In this document: positions 54,576 through 62,599 of the stretch, one piece after another
Numbering within the stretch: position 1 is the stretch's first letter
Layout: every line of letters begins with the position of its first letter
Source: Pseudomonas sp. 7SR1
Lineage (GTDB): Bacteria; Pseudomonadota; Gammaproteobacteria; Pseudomonadales; Pseudomonadaceae
Assembly (NCBI RefSeq): GCF_900156465.1
Contig: NZ_LT707064.1
Coordinates: 4,045,001 to 4,109,000, forward strand
Reading direction: 5' to 3'
DNA length: 64,000 bases
Made by a program: the position numbers and the translations under genes
Notes under the pieces: model-generated
Told to the model about the DNA's origin: nothing
The model's database searches: none
Seen by the model: only the letters and a program-made list of their open reading frames with translations

Positions 54576-55679
54576 TCAGGTCGATAGATTGACCAGCCGG
54601 CCGTCCCGGGCGCTCAGCGCGGGGCGGCGTTTGTTGACCACCAATTCGCCAATCCTGATCAAGAGCGTGCGGGTGACATTGCGACTCAGGCCCAACAGGC
54701 TGGCGGTGTGAACTTGGTTGCGGTTGGCGTATCGATAGGCGGCACGCAGCAGTTCGGCTTCCACCGTTTCATACAGCTTGCCATGCTCTTGTTCGAGCAG
54801 TTTCTCCAGGGCTTTTTGCAACAGTGCCTCTGCGCTTTGGGGCTCGCGTTGCGGTGGGTTGTCCTGGCGCTCGATGCGCCAGTTGGACAAGTGCAGGTCC
54901 TGCACGCCGATCACGTCGCTACGGCAAATCAGCAGCGTGTGATGGATGACGTTTTCCAGCTCGCGAATGTTCCCCGGCCAGGCATAGTCGAGCAACTTGC
55001 GCTGCGCCTCGGCATCCAGCGTCGCCTCGCCACGGCCCAACCGGCGGCTGTATTGGGCGATGAAGTGACTTATCAACGGCAGGATATCGCCGGGGCGTTC
55101 GCGCAAGGGCTTGAGTGCCAGGCTGACCACATTCAGGCGGTAATACAGGTCTTCGCGAAAGTGCCCGGCGTCGATGGCTTTTTCCAGCTGAACGTTAGTG
55201 GCAGCCAACACACGCACGTCGATCCTGATGCTTTTGCGCGAGCCCAGGCGGACCACCTCCCGTTCCTGCAGCACCCGTAGCAGCTTGACCTGGATCGGCA
55301 ACGGCAAGTCGCCAATTTCATCGAGGAACAACGTGCCGCCGTCGGCTTCCTCGAACCAGCCTGCCTTGGCCGCCAATGCTCCGGTGAAGGCGCCTTTCTC
55401 GTGGCCGAACAATTCGGCTTCCACCAGCGATTCGGAAAACGCCCCGCAGTTGACCGCGACGAACGGCTTGTCGCGGCGAGCGCTGAGGCTGTGTATGTGG
55501 CGCGCCACCAGTTCCTTGCCGGTACCGGTCTGGCCGATGATCAGGACGCTGGCGTCACTGGGGGCCACTTGCTGCAGGTGGGCCAGCAGGGCGCGGGAGG
55601 ATGCGTCTTCGAAGACCTGGGCCGTGGCGCGGATCGAGGTCGCCAGGTCGGGAGAAGATGGAAGCGTTAGAAGCTGCAT
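54576..55679 (-). CDS. sfnR: Sigma-54-dependent activator SfnR
   Basis: A 367-residue enhancer-binding protein without an N-terminal receiver or sensory domain, as in SfnR. Walker A is GQTGTGKE at 49-56, the sigma-54 contact loop GAFTGA at 96-101, Walker B GGTLFLDEIGDLP, and a Fis-type helix-turn-helix (NQVHTASLLGLSRNVTRTLL) lies near the C-terminus. It activates genes for sulfone use under sulfur limitation, so the sfnG sigma-54 promoter is a natural target. With no sensory domain, its own expression level is probably the control. Confidence 0.93.
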   Translation of the reverse strand: MQLLTLPSSPDLATSIRATAQVFEDASSRALLAHLQQVAPSDASVLIIGQTGTGKELVARHIHSLSARRDKPFVAVNCGAFSESLVEAELFGHEKGAFTGALAAKAGWFEEADGGTLFLDEIGDLPLPIQVKLLRVLQEREVVRLGSRKSIRIDVRVLAATNVQLEKAIDAGHFREDLYYRLNVVSLALKPLRERPGDILPLISHFIAQYSRRLGRGEATLDAEAQRKLLDYAWPGNIRELENVIHHTLLICRSDVIGVQDLHLSNWRIERQDNPPQREPQSAEALLQKALEKLLEQEHGKLYETVEAELLRAAYRYANRNQVHTASLLGLSRNVTRTLLIRIGELVVNKRRPALSARDGRLVNLST

Positions 55680-55893
55680 GAGTGCCCATTCCTATGAGTT
55701 CGCAGTGGCTGAAGTGAGGCGCCGGCCAACGCTCCCTGATGGCTGCACCGCGCGAGGCATTCGGTGTGAGGGCTAATCTAAATGATCTAAAAATTGTAGA
55801 TAAAATAACTTTTAGGCATTTGCTTAAGCCGACAGACGAATGATTCGGCCTCCTGGGTGGATCCAAATAAATAAAGTGCGGTAAAAAACTTTA

Positions 55894-55922
55894 TTGACTA
55901 AAAATAAATACCGGGTAATTAT
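55894..55922 (+). promoter_or_regulatory. Predicted sigma-70 promoter of the serine hydrolase operon
   Basis: TTGACT (55894-55899) and AATTAT (55917-55922) are separated by 17 bases inside an AT-rich gap (about 55760-55930). The ATG follows at 55970 after AGGGGC. The rest of the 290-base gap holds no gene. Confidence 0.5.
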
Positions 55923-55969
55923 TTCCCCGCATCTGCTTTCACGCAGAGTCACTTTTCAGGGGCAACCCG

Positions 55970-57229
55970 ATGAGTCAGAACGCCGTGCCTTCGTTGGCCA
56001 GTCTCTACGTCGAGGCGATCGAATCGTCCGACCCACGCTCCACATCTTCATTCATGCAAGGCTTTCCGCCTGAACCTCAACGCCGGGTGAGCTGGCATAA
56101 CTGGATGCGCGCTCCGTTCAATCAATGGGGTTTCCGCAACCTGGCGCGTCTGCGGCCGTCCATCGACGTGCAGGCAGGGGCCGCGCCGGTCAGTCCGTTG
56201 CAGCAGGCACCGCAGCCGCTGGACCAACTGCACTTCAACAGCGAATGTGGCTTGAGCATCAGTGTGATCGAGCACCTGCTTGCCAGCCAGACCGACGCTT
56301 TCCTGGTGATGCAGGGCGACACGGTGCTCTACGAACGCTATTTCAACGGTCAGCGTCCCCAGGACCGGCACATCATGTTCTCGGTGACCAAGTCGCTGAT
56401 CGGCACCCTGGGCGAACAGCTGGTCTGCGAGGGTTTGCTGGATACCGCATTGCCTGCGGCCCATTACGTACCGGAACTGGCCGGCAGCGCATTTGCCGAT
56501 GCAACGGTGCGCCAGCTGTTCGACATGGCCGTGGGCATCGATTACAGCGAGGTCTATGAAGACCCTGATTCCGAGAGTTCCCAGTACGGTTATGCCTGCG
56601 GTTTCCAGCCGGCACCGGTGCAGTACGGGCAGTTCGAATCCTTGTACGAGTACTTGCCGAGCCTGCGCAAACGCGGCAGCCACGGTGGTTTCTTCCACTA
56701 TGTGACGGCCACCACCGAAGCGTTGGCCTGGGTCATGGAGCGTGCCTGCGGCAGGGCTTGCCATGAGTTGTTGCAGGACATCTGGAGTCAGTTGGGCTGT
56801 GAGCGCGACGGCTATTTCATGGCCGACCCCTGGGGGCGCAATGTTGCCGGTGCCGGCTTCAGTGCGACGTTGCGGGACATGGCGCGGTTCGGGCGATTGC
56901 TGGCCAACGAGGGCCGCCACGCCGGACGGCAGCTGCTATCGAGCGAGGCCATCGCCGGCATCCTCGCTGGCGCCGACCCCGCGGTCTACGCCACATCCCC
57001 GGACTTCAGCGCATGGACCCCCGGCGCGTCCTACCGTAGCCAGTGGTACGTCTTCAACGACCACAGCCAGGCATTGATGGCCGGTGGCATCCACGGCCAG
57101 TACCTGTTCGTCGACAAACCGTCCGGTGTGGTGATCGTCAAGCAATCGTCCCTCAGCGAAGCCGTCAGCCCGTTCGACGGGGACAGCGTGCGCATGCTGC
57201 GAGCCATCGCCGCGCACCTGACTCGCTGA
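55970..57229 (+). CDS. Serine hydrolase, beta-lactamase class C fold (NylB-like)
   Basis: A 419-residue penicillin-recognising-enzyme-fold hydrolase without signal peptide, so cytoplasmic. The SxxK motif is S138-V-T-K141 and the second-motif Tyr is Y244 in FFHYVTATTE, a spacing like that of 6-aminohexanoate-dimer hydrolase NylB. GGIHGQYL stands where the KTG box would be. It is unlikely to be a drug-resistance beta-lactamase. It begins a unit with an outer-membrane barrel and a polyamine-type binding protein, suggesting hydrolysis of an imported amide or ester. The natural substrate is unknown. Confidence 0.85.
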   Translation: MSQNAVPSLASLYVEAIESSDPRSTSSFMQGFPPEPQRRVSWHNWMRAPFNQWGFRNLARLRPSIDVQAGAAPVSPLQQAPQPLDQLHFNSECGLSISVIEHLLASQTDAFLVMQGDTVLYERYFNGQRPQDRHIMFSVTKSLIGTLGEQLVCEGLLDTALPAAHYVPELAGSAFADATVRQLFDMAVGIDYSEVYEDPDSESSQYGYACGFQPAPVQYGQFESLYEYLPSLRKRGSHGGFFHYVTATTEALAWVMERACGRACHELLQDIWSQLGCERDGYFMADPWGRNVAGAGFSATLRDMARFGRLLANEGRHAGRQLLSSEAIAGILAGADPAVYATSPDFSAWTPGASYRSQWYVFNDHSQALMAGGIHGQYLFVDKPSGVVIVKQSSLSEAVSPFDGDSVRMLRAIAAHLTR

Positions 57230-57265
57230 CCACATCCCTCTATTACAAGAATTCGCGTTCCGTTC

Positions 57266-57282
57266 ACCTGGCCTGGCCAGGT
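57266..57282 (+). other. Hairpin between serine hydrolase and porin genes
   Basis: ACCTGGC-CTG-GCCAGGT is a perfect 7-bp stem with 3-base loop, 36 bases past the hydrolase stop. Lacking a T-run, it could set mRNA levels within the operon rather than end it. Confidence 0.5.
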
Positions 57283-57347
57283 GTTGGCGAGGCCCTGCGC
57301 CGCCATTCACTGCCCTGTAACAACAATAAATCAAACAGGAGCTTCAT

Positions 57348-58682
57348 ATGGTTTGCATGACACGTTGGTCCCGGACGCTCTTGGCGTTCGGCTTACCCCT
57401 GGCCGCCCAGGTTGCCTGGGCGGGCTATACCTTCGAGGAGGGCGCCCTCAAGGGCGAAGTCAACCTGACCGCCGGTGCGGCGACCCTCTCTACGCGCAAC
57501 GTCAACTTCGGCAGTGGCCGGGTGGACATGCGCAGCCGAAGCAACGGCGGCACGAAAATCGACTGGCAGGAGTTCTACGTCAAGCCCGGTGCCACGCTGG
57601 ACTACGCCTTGCAGCCGGACTTCAGCCTGCTGGCCGGTGGTTCGCTCGTGGCGGCCACCACCCTTGGCGATGGCGATGCCGGCGGTTTCACCCGCAGCTC
57701 CGATGGTGATGTGGCCCTCGAGGAACTGTACGGCGGTTTCCGGGCCGGGGAGTGGACATTCACCGCTGGCCGGCAGAACTACATGATCGGCAATGGCTTC
57801 ATTGTCATGGACGGTAATCTCGACCAGCTCGAGGACGGTGCCTATTGGCTCGCCCCCAGGACGGCCTTCAAGGATTCCGCGATCCTGGCCTGGGATCACG
57901 GTGCGTTGAAAACCCAGGCATTCACCTTGCGCACCGATGATGACATGGGTGATTTGCGGATGACCGGCGTCAACCTGGACTACAACCTCGATGACCGGGT
58001 GACGCTGGGCGCCATGGCCATGAAGATCGACTCCCTGGCCCCCCAGGGTTCGACGCCCTTGAGCCGGGATGGCATGCGGGTCTACAACGTCCGGGCGCTC
58101 AATGCCAAGGTGCCGGGCCTGCCAGCGCTGACGCTCAATGCCGAATACGCACTGCAGCGCGGCAGCGGGGCCGGGGTCGATTACGCCGCCAAGGCCTGGT
58201 ATGGCCAGGCGGACTATGCCTTCGACACCTTGCCGTTGACGCCGGTCCTGGGTTATCGCTACGCCAGCTTTTCCGGTGACAGCGACCTCACCGATAACCG
58301 CCAGGCGTCCTGGGATCCCCTCAGCAAAGGCTTCATCGACTGGGGGACGTGGCTGGTGGGAGATGTCGTCGGCAATTACCTGCTGTTCAACAGCAACGAA
58401 AACGTCCAGCAGTTTTCCCTCAAGACGCATCTGAACGAAACCCTGACGCTCGGGGCGATTCACTACCAGTTCTGGCTGGACGAAAAAAACTACATGGGAG
58501 CCGCGGTCAGTGATCGGCGCTTCGCCGACGAGAGCGTCGTGTTCCTGGATTGGGCGGCGTCGAAATCGCTCTCCACCTCGCTCTCCTATAACTGGGTCAA
58601 GCCAATGGCCGCGGCCAGGCAAGTGTTCGGAGACGACCGCAAATTCAGCGCGCTGGAACTCTATCTCACCTATCGCTATTAA
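57348..58682 (+). CDS. Outer-membrane beta-barrel protein (porin-like)
   Basis: A 444-residue exported protein with signal peptide cleaved after QVAWA. Alternating strands rich in Tyr and Trp end in the terminal aromatic LYLTYRY typical of outer-membrane barrels. ALEELYGGFRAGEWTFTAGR, then QNYMIGNGFIV, resembles substrate-specific and alginate-export-type channels. AGGAG lies 6 bases before the ATG; an ATG three codons later is possible. It probably lets in the substrate used by the neighbouring binding protein and hydrolase (inference from position). Confidence 0.85.
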   Translation: MVCMTRWSRTLLAFGLPLAAQVAWAGYTFEEGALKGEVNLTAGAATLSTRNVNFGSGRVDMRSRSNGGTKIDWQEFYVKPGATLDYALQPDFSLLAGGSLVAATTLGDGDAGGFTRSSDGDVALEELYGGFRAGEWTFTAGRQNYMIGNGFIVMDGNLDQLEDGAYWLAPRTAFKDSAILAWDHGALKTQAFTLRTDDDMGDLRMTGVNLDYNLDDRVTLGAMAMKIDSLAPQGSTPLSRDGMRVYNVRALNAKVPGLPALTLNAEYALQRGSGAGVDYAAKAWYGQADYAFDTLPLTPVLGYRYASFSGDSDLTDNRQASWDPLSKGFIDWGTWLVGDVVGNYLLFNSNENVQQFSLKTHLNETLTLGAIHYQFWLDEKNYMGAAVSDRRFADESVVFLDWAASKSLSTSLSYNWVKPMAAARQVFGDDRKFSALELYLTYRY

Positions 58683-58720
58683 GTGCCGCGAGCCCCGGGG
58701 CCGCGTTGGAGTGTCTGATC

Positions 58721-59824
58721 ATGAACAGATTTTTGCGTAACACCTTGCTGGGTGCAGCCGTTTCCTTGTCGGTATGCGGGGCGACCCTTGCCGAGGAACG
58801 GACGGTGCGGATCTACAACTGGATCGAGTACCTGCCGCCCGAAATCCTGAAGAGCTTCCAGGAAGAAACCGGGATTCGGCCGATCTACGACGTCTTCGAC
58901 AGCGTCGAGACCCTGGAATCGAAACTGTTGACCGGCAACTCCGGGTACGACGTGGTGTACCCGAGCAGTTCCAACATCAGTCACCTGATCGCCGCCGGAG
59001 CGGTCCAGCCCCTGGATCGCAGCCAATTGCCGAACTGGCAGCACCTGGACCCGGAATTCATGAAGTCCCTCGAAGCGGTGGGTGACCCGGGCAACCGTTA
59101 CGCGACGCCGTACCTGTGGGGCACGACATTGATCGGCTACAACGTCGACATGGTCCGCAAAGTACTGGGTGCCGACGTGCAGATGAACACCTGGGACATC
59201 CTCTTCAAGGAAGAGAACATGGTCAGGCTGGCCAGTTGTGGTGTCGGGTTGCTCGACGCCGCCAATGAAATCGTACCGATTGCCCTGCACTACCAGGGCC
59301 TGGATCCCAACAGCCAGAAACGCGAGGACTACCCACGGGCCCAGGCGGCAATGCTCAAGGTCCGTCCCTACATCACCTATTTCAATTCATCGCGCTATGG
59401 CATGGACCTGGCCAATGGTGAAATCTGCGTCGGGGTGGGCTGGTCGGGTGGTGTCGCCCTGGCCAGGCGACTGGCCGACGCGGCCGGCAAAGGGGTCAAG
59501 GTGGAAATGGCGTTGCCCAGGGAAGGCGCGCCGATGTGGTCGGACGTGATGATGGTGCCTACCAACGCTCCCCACACCCAGGAAGCCTACGCCTTCATCA
59601 ACTACATCCTGCGCCCGGATGTCATCGCCCGGATCAGCAACAAGATCGGCTACCCCAACCCCAACAAGGACGCCACGGCGCTGGTGAATGCCGAAATCCG
59701 CAACGACCCGGCGATGTATATACCGGACGACGCACGCAAGACCCTGTTCGCCCTGGAGCCCGTGCCGGCAGCGGTGGAGCGGATTCGCACTCGCACCTGG
59801 ACCGCCATCAAGACCCGGCGTTGA
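58721..59824 (+). CDS. Periplasmic polyamine-type binding protein (PotF/SpuD-like)
   Basis: A 367-residue periplasmic binding protein with signal peptide (MNRFLRNTLLGAAVSLSVCG) and the PotD/PotF start VRIYNWIEYLPPEILKSFQE. Further family segments are GYDVVYPSSSNISHLI and GEICVGVGWSGGVALARR. GGAG lies 9 bases before the ATG at 58721. No PotGHI-type permease or ATPase follows, so it is an orphan component or works with a distant transporter. It lies 38 bases after the porin gene, in one unit with the NylB-like hydrolase. Confidence 0.9.
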   Translation: MNRFLRNTLLGAAVSLSVCGATLAEERTVRIYNWIEYLPPEILKSFQEETGIRPIYDVFDSVETLESKLLTGNSGYDVVYPSSSNISHLIAAGAVQPLDRSQLPNWQHLDPEFMKSLEAVGDPGNRYATPYLWGTTLIGYNVDMVRKVLGADVQMNTWDILFKEENMVRLASCGVGLLDAANEIVPIALHYQGLDPNSQKREDYPRAQAAMLKVRPYITYFNSSRYGMDLANGEICVGVGWSGGVALARRLADAAGKGVKVEMALPREGAPMWSDVMMVPTNAPHTQEAYAFINYILRPDVIARISNKIGYPNPNKDATALVNAEIRNDPAMYIPDDARKTLFALEPVPAAVERIRTRTWTAIKTRR

Positions 59825-59881
59825 GCCCCGCGGCCCGGCTTATACCGCCGGGCCCGCCATGACCCCGCGGATCATCCCGCT

Positions 59882-60493
59882 TCAGGCGCGCATCCCCTGG
59901 AACAGCAGTTCGGTGATGCGCCTGACCTGGGTGGAATGAGCCTCGACATCCGGCTGCTCCTGGTTGACCAGTCGGTACAATTGCTGGTGCGAATAGTCGT
60001 TCAGCAGGAAGGCGGCCAGTTCGACGTCGAGGTCGGCGCGCAGCTTGCCGGCCTGCTGCAACGCCCTGATCAGCCCGCTGATCTCGGCCCTGAGCGCGTC
60101 GTTCATGGCTCGATAGCCTTCCGGCAATCCGTTGTCACCACCGAACAGGATCAGTGGCAGCAATTCGCGCCAGAGGCTGGGGTGCATGACTTCCAGGGCG
60201 TACCCGGTCAGCAAGCGTTCCAGATAACAAAGGGCTTCCACCGGATCCTCTATTTCAGGCATCCGGCTGCGAGTGTCCTTGAGGGCTCGCTGGTCGGCCT
60301 CGTGCAGGATCTCGAGGATGATCTCCTGCTTGTTGCCGAAGTACTTGAACACCGTGGGGGCCGACACGCCGGCCTGGCTGGCGATCTGCTCGATGGTGGT
60401 GTCCTGGAAGCCTTGGCGCTCGAACAGTTCGATGGCCGCCTTGCTGATGGCCTGGCGTCGTTCGGCTTTTTGTCGTTCACGCAATCCGCTCAC
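59882..60493 (-). CDS. TetR-family regulator
   Basis: A 203-residue regulator. The helix-turn-helix is QDTTIEQIASQAGVSAPTVF, followed by KYFGNKQEIILEIL, with a divergent ligand domain. The GTG at 60493 is chosen because AAGGA lies 6 bases ahead; a longer frame to 60553 reads into the gap. It sits convergent to the binding-protein gene and divergent to the GabP-like permease. A near-perfect 25-base palindrome lies in the shared 421-base gap and is its likely operator. Confidence 0.9.
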   Translation of the reverse strand: MSGLRERQKAERRQAISKAAIELFERQGFQDTTIEQIASQAGVSAPTVFKYFGNKQEIILEILHEADQRALKDTRSRMPEIEDPVEALCYLERLLTGYALEVMHPSLWRELLPLILFGGDNGLPEGYRAMNDALRAEISGLIRALQQAGKLRADLDVELAAFLLNDYSHQQLYRLVNQEQPDVEAHSTQVRRITELLFQGMRA

Positions 60494-60599
60494 GAAGAAT
60501 CCTTGTCGTTGGGTAGAGCAGGGTGGTGCGATGGTCAGTCGGGATTTGCGCAACCTGTGGACGCGAGACTGGCATCGAATGGCCCCGGAGATCTTTTCA

Positions 60600-60624
60600 A
60601 AATACTTAACCCGGTAAAATATTT
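60600..60624. promoter_or_regulatory. Near-perfect palindrome, candidate TetR operator
   Basis: The arms AATACTTAACC and GGTAAAATATT face each other around a central C, with 10 of 12 positions complementary including the flanking A/T pair. It is an AT-rich patch between the TetR gene (start 60493) and the permease (start 60915). The rest of the 421-base gap shows no gene I can support. Confidence 0.6.
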
Positions 60625-60914
60625 AAAGCGATTATTTCGACACGAGCCCGCCGGCCACGGGGATTATGGGGGCATTCGACCCTACCGGCCTGGGCAAAAT
60701 GCCATGTATTGAGTGGCGAGAACAGGCACAAACCCGACGCATACAGCTAACTGACTGGTGAGGAAAGACAGGTACCGTGGCGCAGCTTCCACCGCCGTGC
60801 GCCCGTACGAGACGGTGGCGAATACTCATTCAGGTGCCGCTTTTCAGGAGGAGCGAGTACCCAGGCACCGACCATTGCCCTGCACGCCTCATGCCGCCAC
60901 AAGAGAATAAGAAA

Positions 60915-62318
60915 ATGACCAGCCCCAGTTTCAAGGATTCGAACGGCCACCTGGCGCAGGGCTTCAAGCCTCGTCACGTCACCATGCTCTCCATCGCCGG
61001 GATTATCGGCGCCGGTTTATTCGTGGGATCGGGACACGCCATCGCGGCGGCGGGGCCCGCCGTCCTGCTGGCCTATCTGTTTTCCGGCCTGCTGGTGGTA
61101 CTGGTGATGCGGATGCTCGGGGAGATGGCGGTGGCACGCCCGGACACCGGCTCCTTTTCAACCTACGCCGACCAGGCCATCGGGCGCTGGGCGGGGTTCA
61201 CCATCGGGTGGCTCTATTGGTGGTTCTGGGTGCTGGTGATCCCCATCGAGGCCCTGGCCGCCGGGCATGTATTGAACCAATGGTTTCCCTCCATCGACGC
61301 CTGGTTCTTCGCCTCGGTGTCGATTGTCGCGCTGGCGGTGACGAACCTGTTCAGCGTATCCAAGTATGGCGAGTTCGAGTTCTGGTTCGCGATGGCCAAG
61401 GTCGTGGCGATCATCGGTTTCATTTCCCTGGGGTTCGCCGTGCTGATGGGCTGGATCCCGGAGCGGGAAGCCAGCGGCTTGAGTCGTCTGATGCAGGAGC
61501 ACGGCGGTTTCGCCCCCAACGGCCTGTCGGCGGTGGTAGGGGCTTTCATCACCATCATGTTCAGTTTCATCGGCACGGAGGCGGTGACCATCGCCGCGGC
61601 CGAATCCGATAATCCCGCGCAGAACATCGCCAAGGCGACCCGCTCGGTGATCTGGCGCATCGGGGTGTTCTACCTGCTGTCGATCTTCGTGGTCATCTCC
61701 GTGGTGCCCTGGAACGATCCGCAGCTGGCTTCGGTGGGTTCCTACCAACGCGCCCTGGAGCTGATGAACATTCCCCATGCCAAGTTCCTGGTGGATGCGG
61801 TGGTGCTGATCGCCGTGGCCAGTTGCATGAATTCCTCGATCTACATTGCCTCGCGCATGCTGTACTCCCTGGGCCGGCGCGGCGATGCGCCGAAGTCGCT
61901 GAAGGTGACATCCTCCCAGGGCGTGCCGAGGGCGGCAGTCATTGCCAGCACCGTGCTGGGCGCCGGCATCACGCTGTTCAGCTACTTCATGCCCGCCGGG
62001 CTGTTCCAGTTCCTGCTCGCCAGTTCCGGGGCCATCGCCTTGCTGGTGTACCTGGTGATCGCCATCTCGCAACTGCGCATGCGCCGCATGCTGCGTCGCC
62101 AGAACGTCGAGTTGTCCTTTCGCATGTGGTTGTTTCCCTGGCTGACCTGGCTGGTCATCGTGTTCATCTCGGCGGCGCTGGCCGTCATGATGATCACCCC
62201 AGAACACCGTAGCGAAGTGAGCACGACCCTGGGCCTGGCGCTGGCCATTTCCTTCATCGGGCTGGTGACATCGCGGCAGCATTCCCAGGCGAAAGGCGCC
62301 GTTTCCCTGGGTTCGTAA
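60915..62318 (+). CDS. Amino acid permease, GABA permease (GabP)-like
   Basis: A 467-residue APC-superfamily importer with twelve hydrophobic segments. The first helices carry GFKPRHVTMLSIAGIIGAGL and the conserved EMAVARPDTGSFSTYADQAI, and IGTEAVTIAAAESDNPAQNI is typical of GabP and related amino acid permeases. The ATG at 60915 fits the family; the longer frame from 60777 is not conserved in type. It probably imports GABA, 6-aminohexanoate-like or other amino acids; the substrate is inferred. The TetR palindrome lies about 300 bases upstream. Confidence 0.88.
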   Translation: MTSPSFKDSNGHLAQGFKPRHVTMLSIAGIIGAGLFVGSGHAIAAAGPAVLLAYLFSGLLVVLVMRMLGEMAVARPDTGSFSTYADQAIGRWAGFTIGWLYWWFWVLVIPIEALAAGHVLNQWFPSIDAWFFASVSIVALAVTNLFSVSKYGEFEFWFAMAKVVAIIGFISLGFAVLMGWIPEREASGLSRLMQEHGGFAPNGLSAVVGAFITIMFSFIGTEAVTIAAAESDNPAQNIAKATRSVIWRIGVFYLLSIFVVISVVPWNDPQLASVGSYQRALELMNIPHAKFLVDAVVLIAVASCMNSSIYIASRMLYSLGRRGDAPKSLKVTSSQGVPRAAVIASTVLGAGITLFSYFMPAGLFQFLLASSGAIALLVYLVIAISQLRMRRMLRRQNVELSFRMWLFPWLTWLVIVFISAALAVMMITPEHRSEVSTTLGLALAISFIGLVTSRQHSQAKGAVSLGS

Positions 62319-62330
62319 CCTACACACTGC

Positions 62331-62351
62331 GAAGGCCCTGTCGGGGCCTTC
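62331..62351 (+). terminator. Hairpin after the permease gene, possible terminator
   Basis: GAAGGCCC and GGGCCTTC form an 8-bp stem 13 bases past the stop (loop TGTCG). The following bases are CGTCCCC, not a T-run, so termination is uncertain. Confidence 0.45.
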
Positions 62352-62599
62352 GTCCCCAAGCTGTTTCAACCCTGAAACAGCTCTCGGGTGCCCGGCATCC
62401 GCCCGTCACCCGCATTTGAAACCCCACCCTGCGAACCGGCACTAACCCGTGCTTGCGTTGTCAGTAATTGGCGCCTATGGCGATGAGGATCGCGCCTGAT
62501 GGCGGCACGTCAGCTGCATGGGGCACACGCGCCTTCGGGCAAATAACTCGCGATGGATTGCGTCCTGGACCGACTATTCCTTTTGCGGGTTGCACAACT

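Noticed and set aside
55970..57229. Antibiotic-resistance beta-lactamase
   Set aside because: No signal peptide, no KTG box, and NylB-like spacing with transport neighbours point to another hydrolase role.
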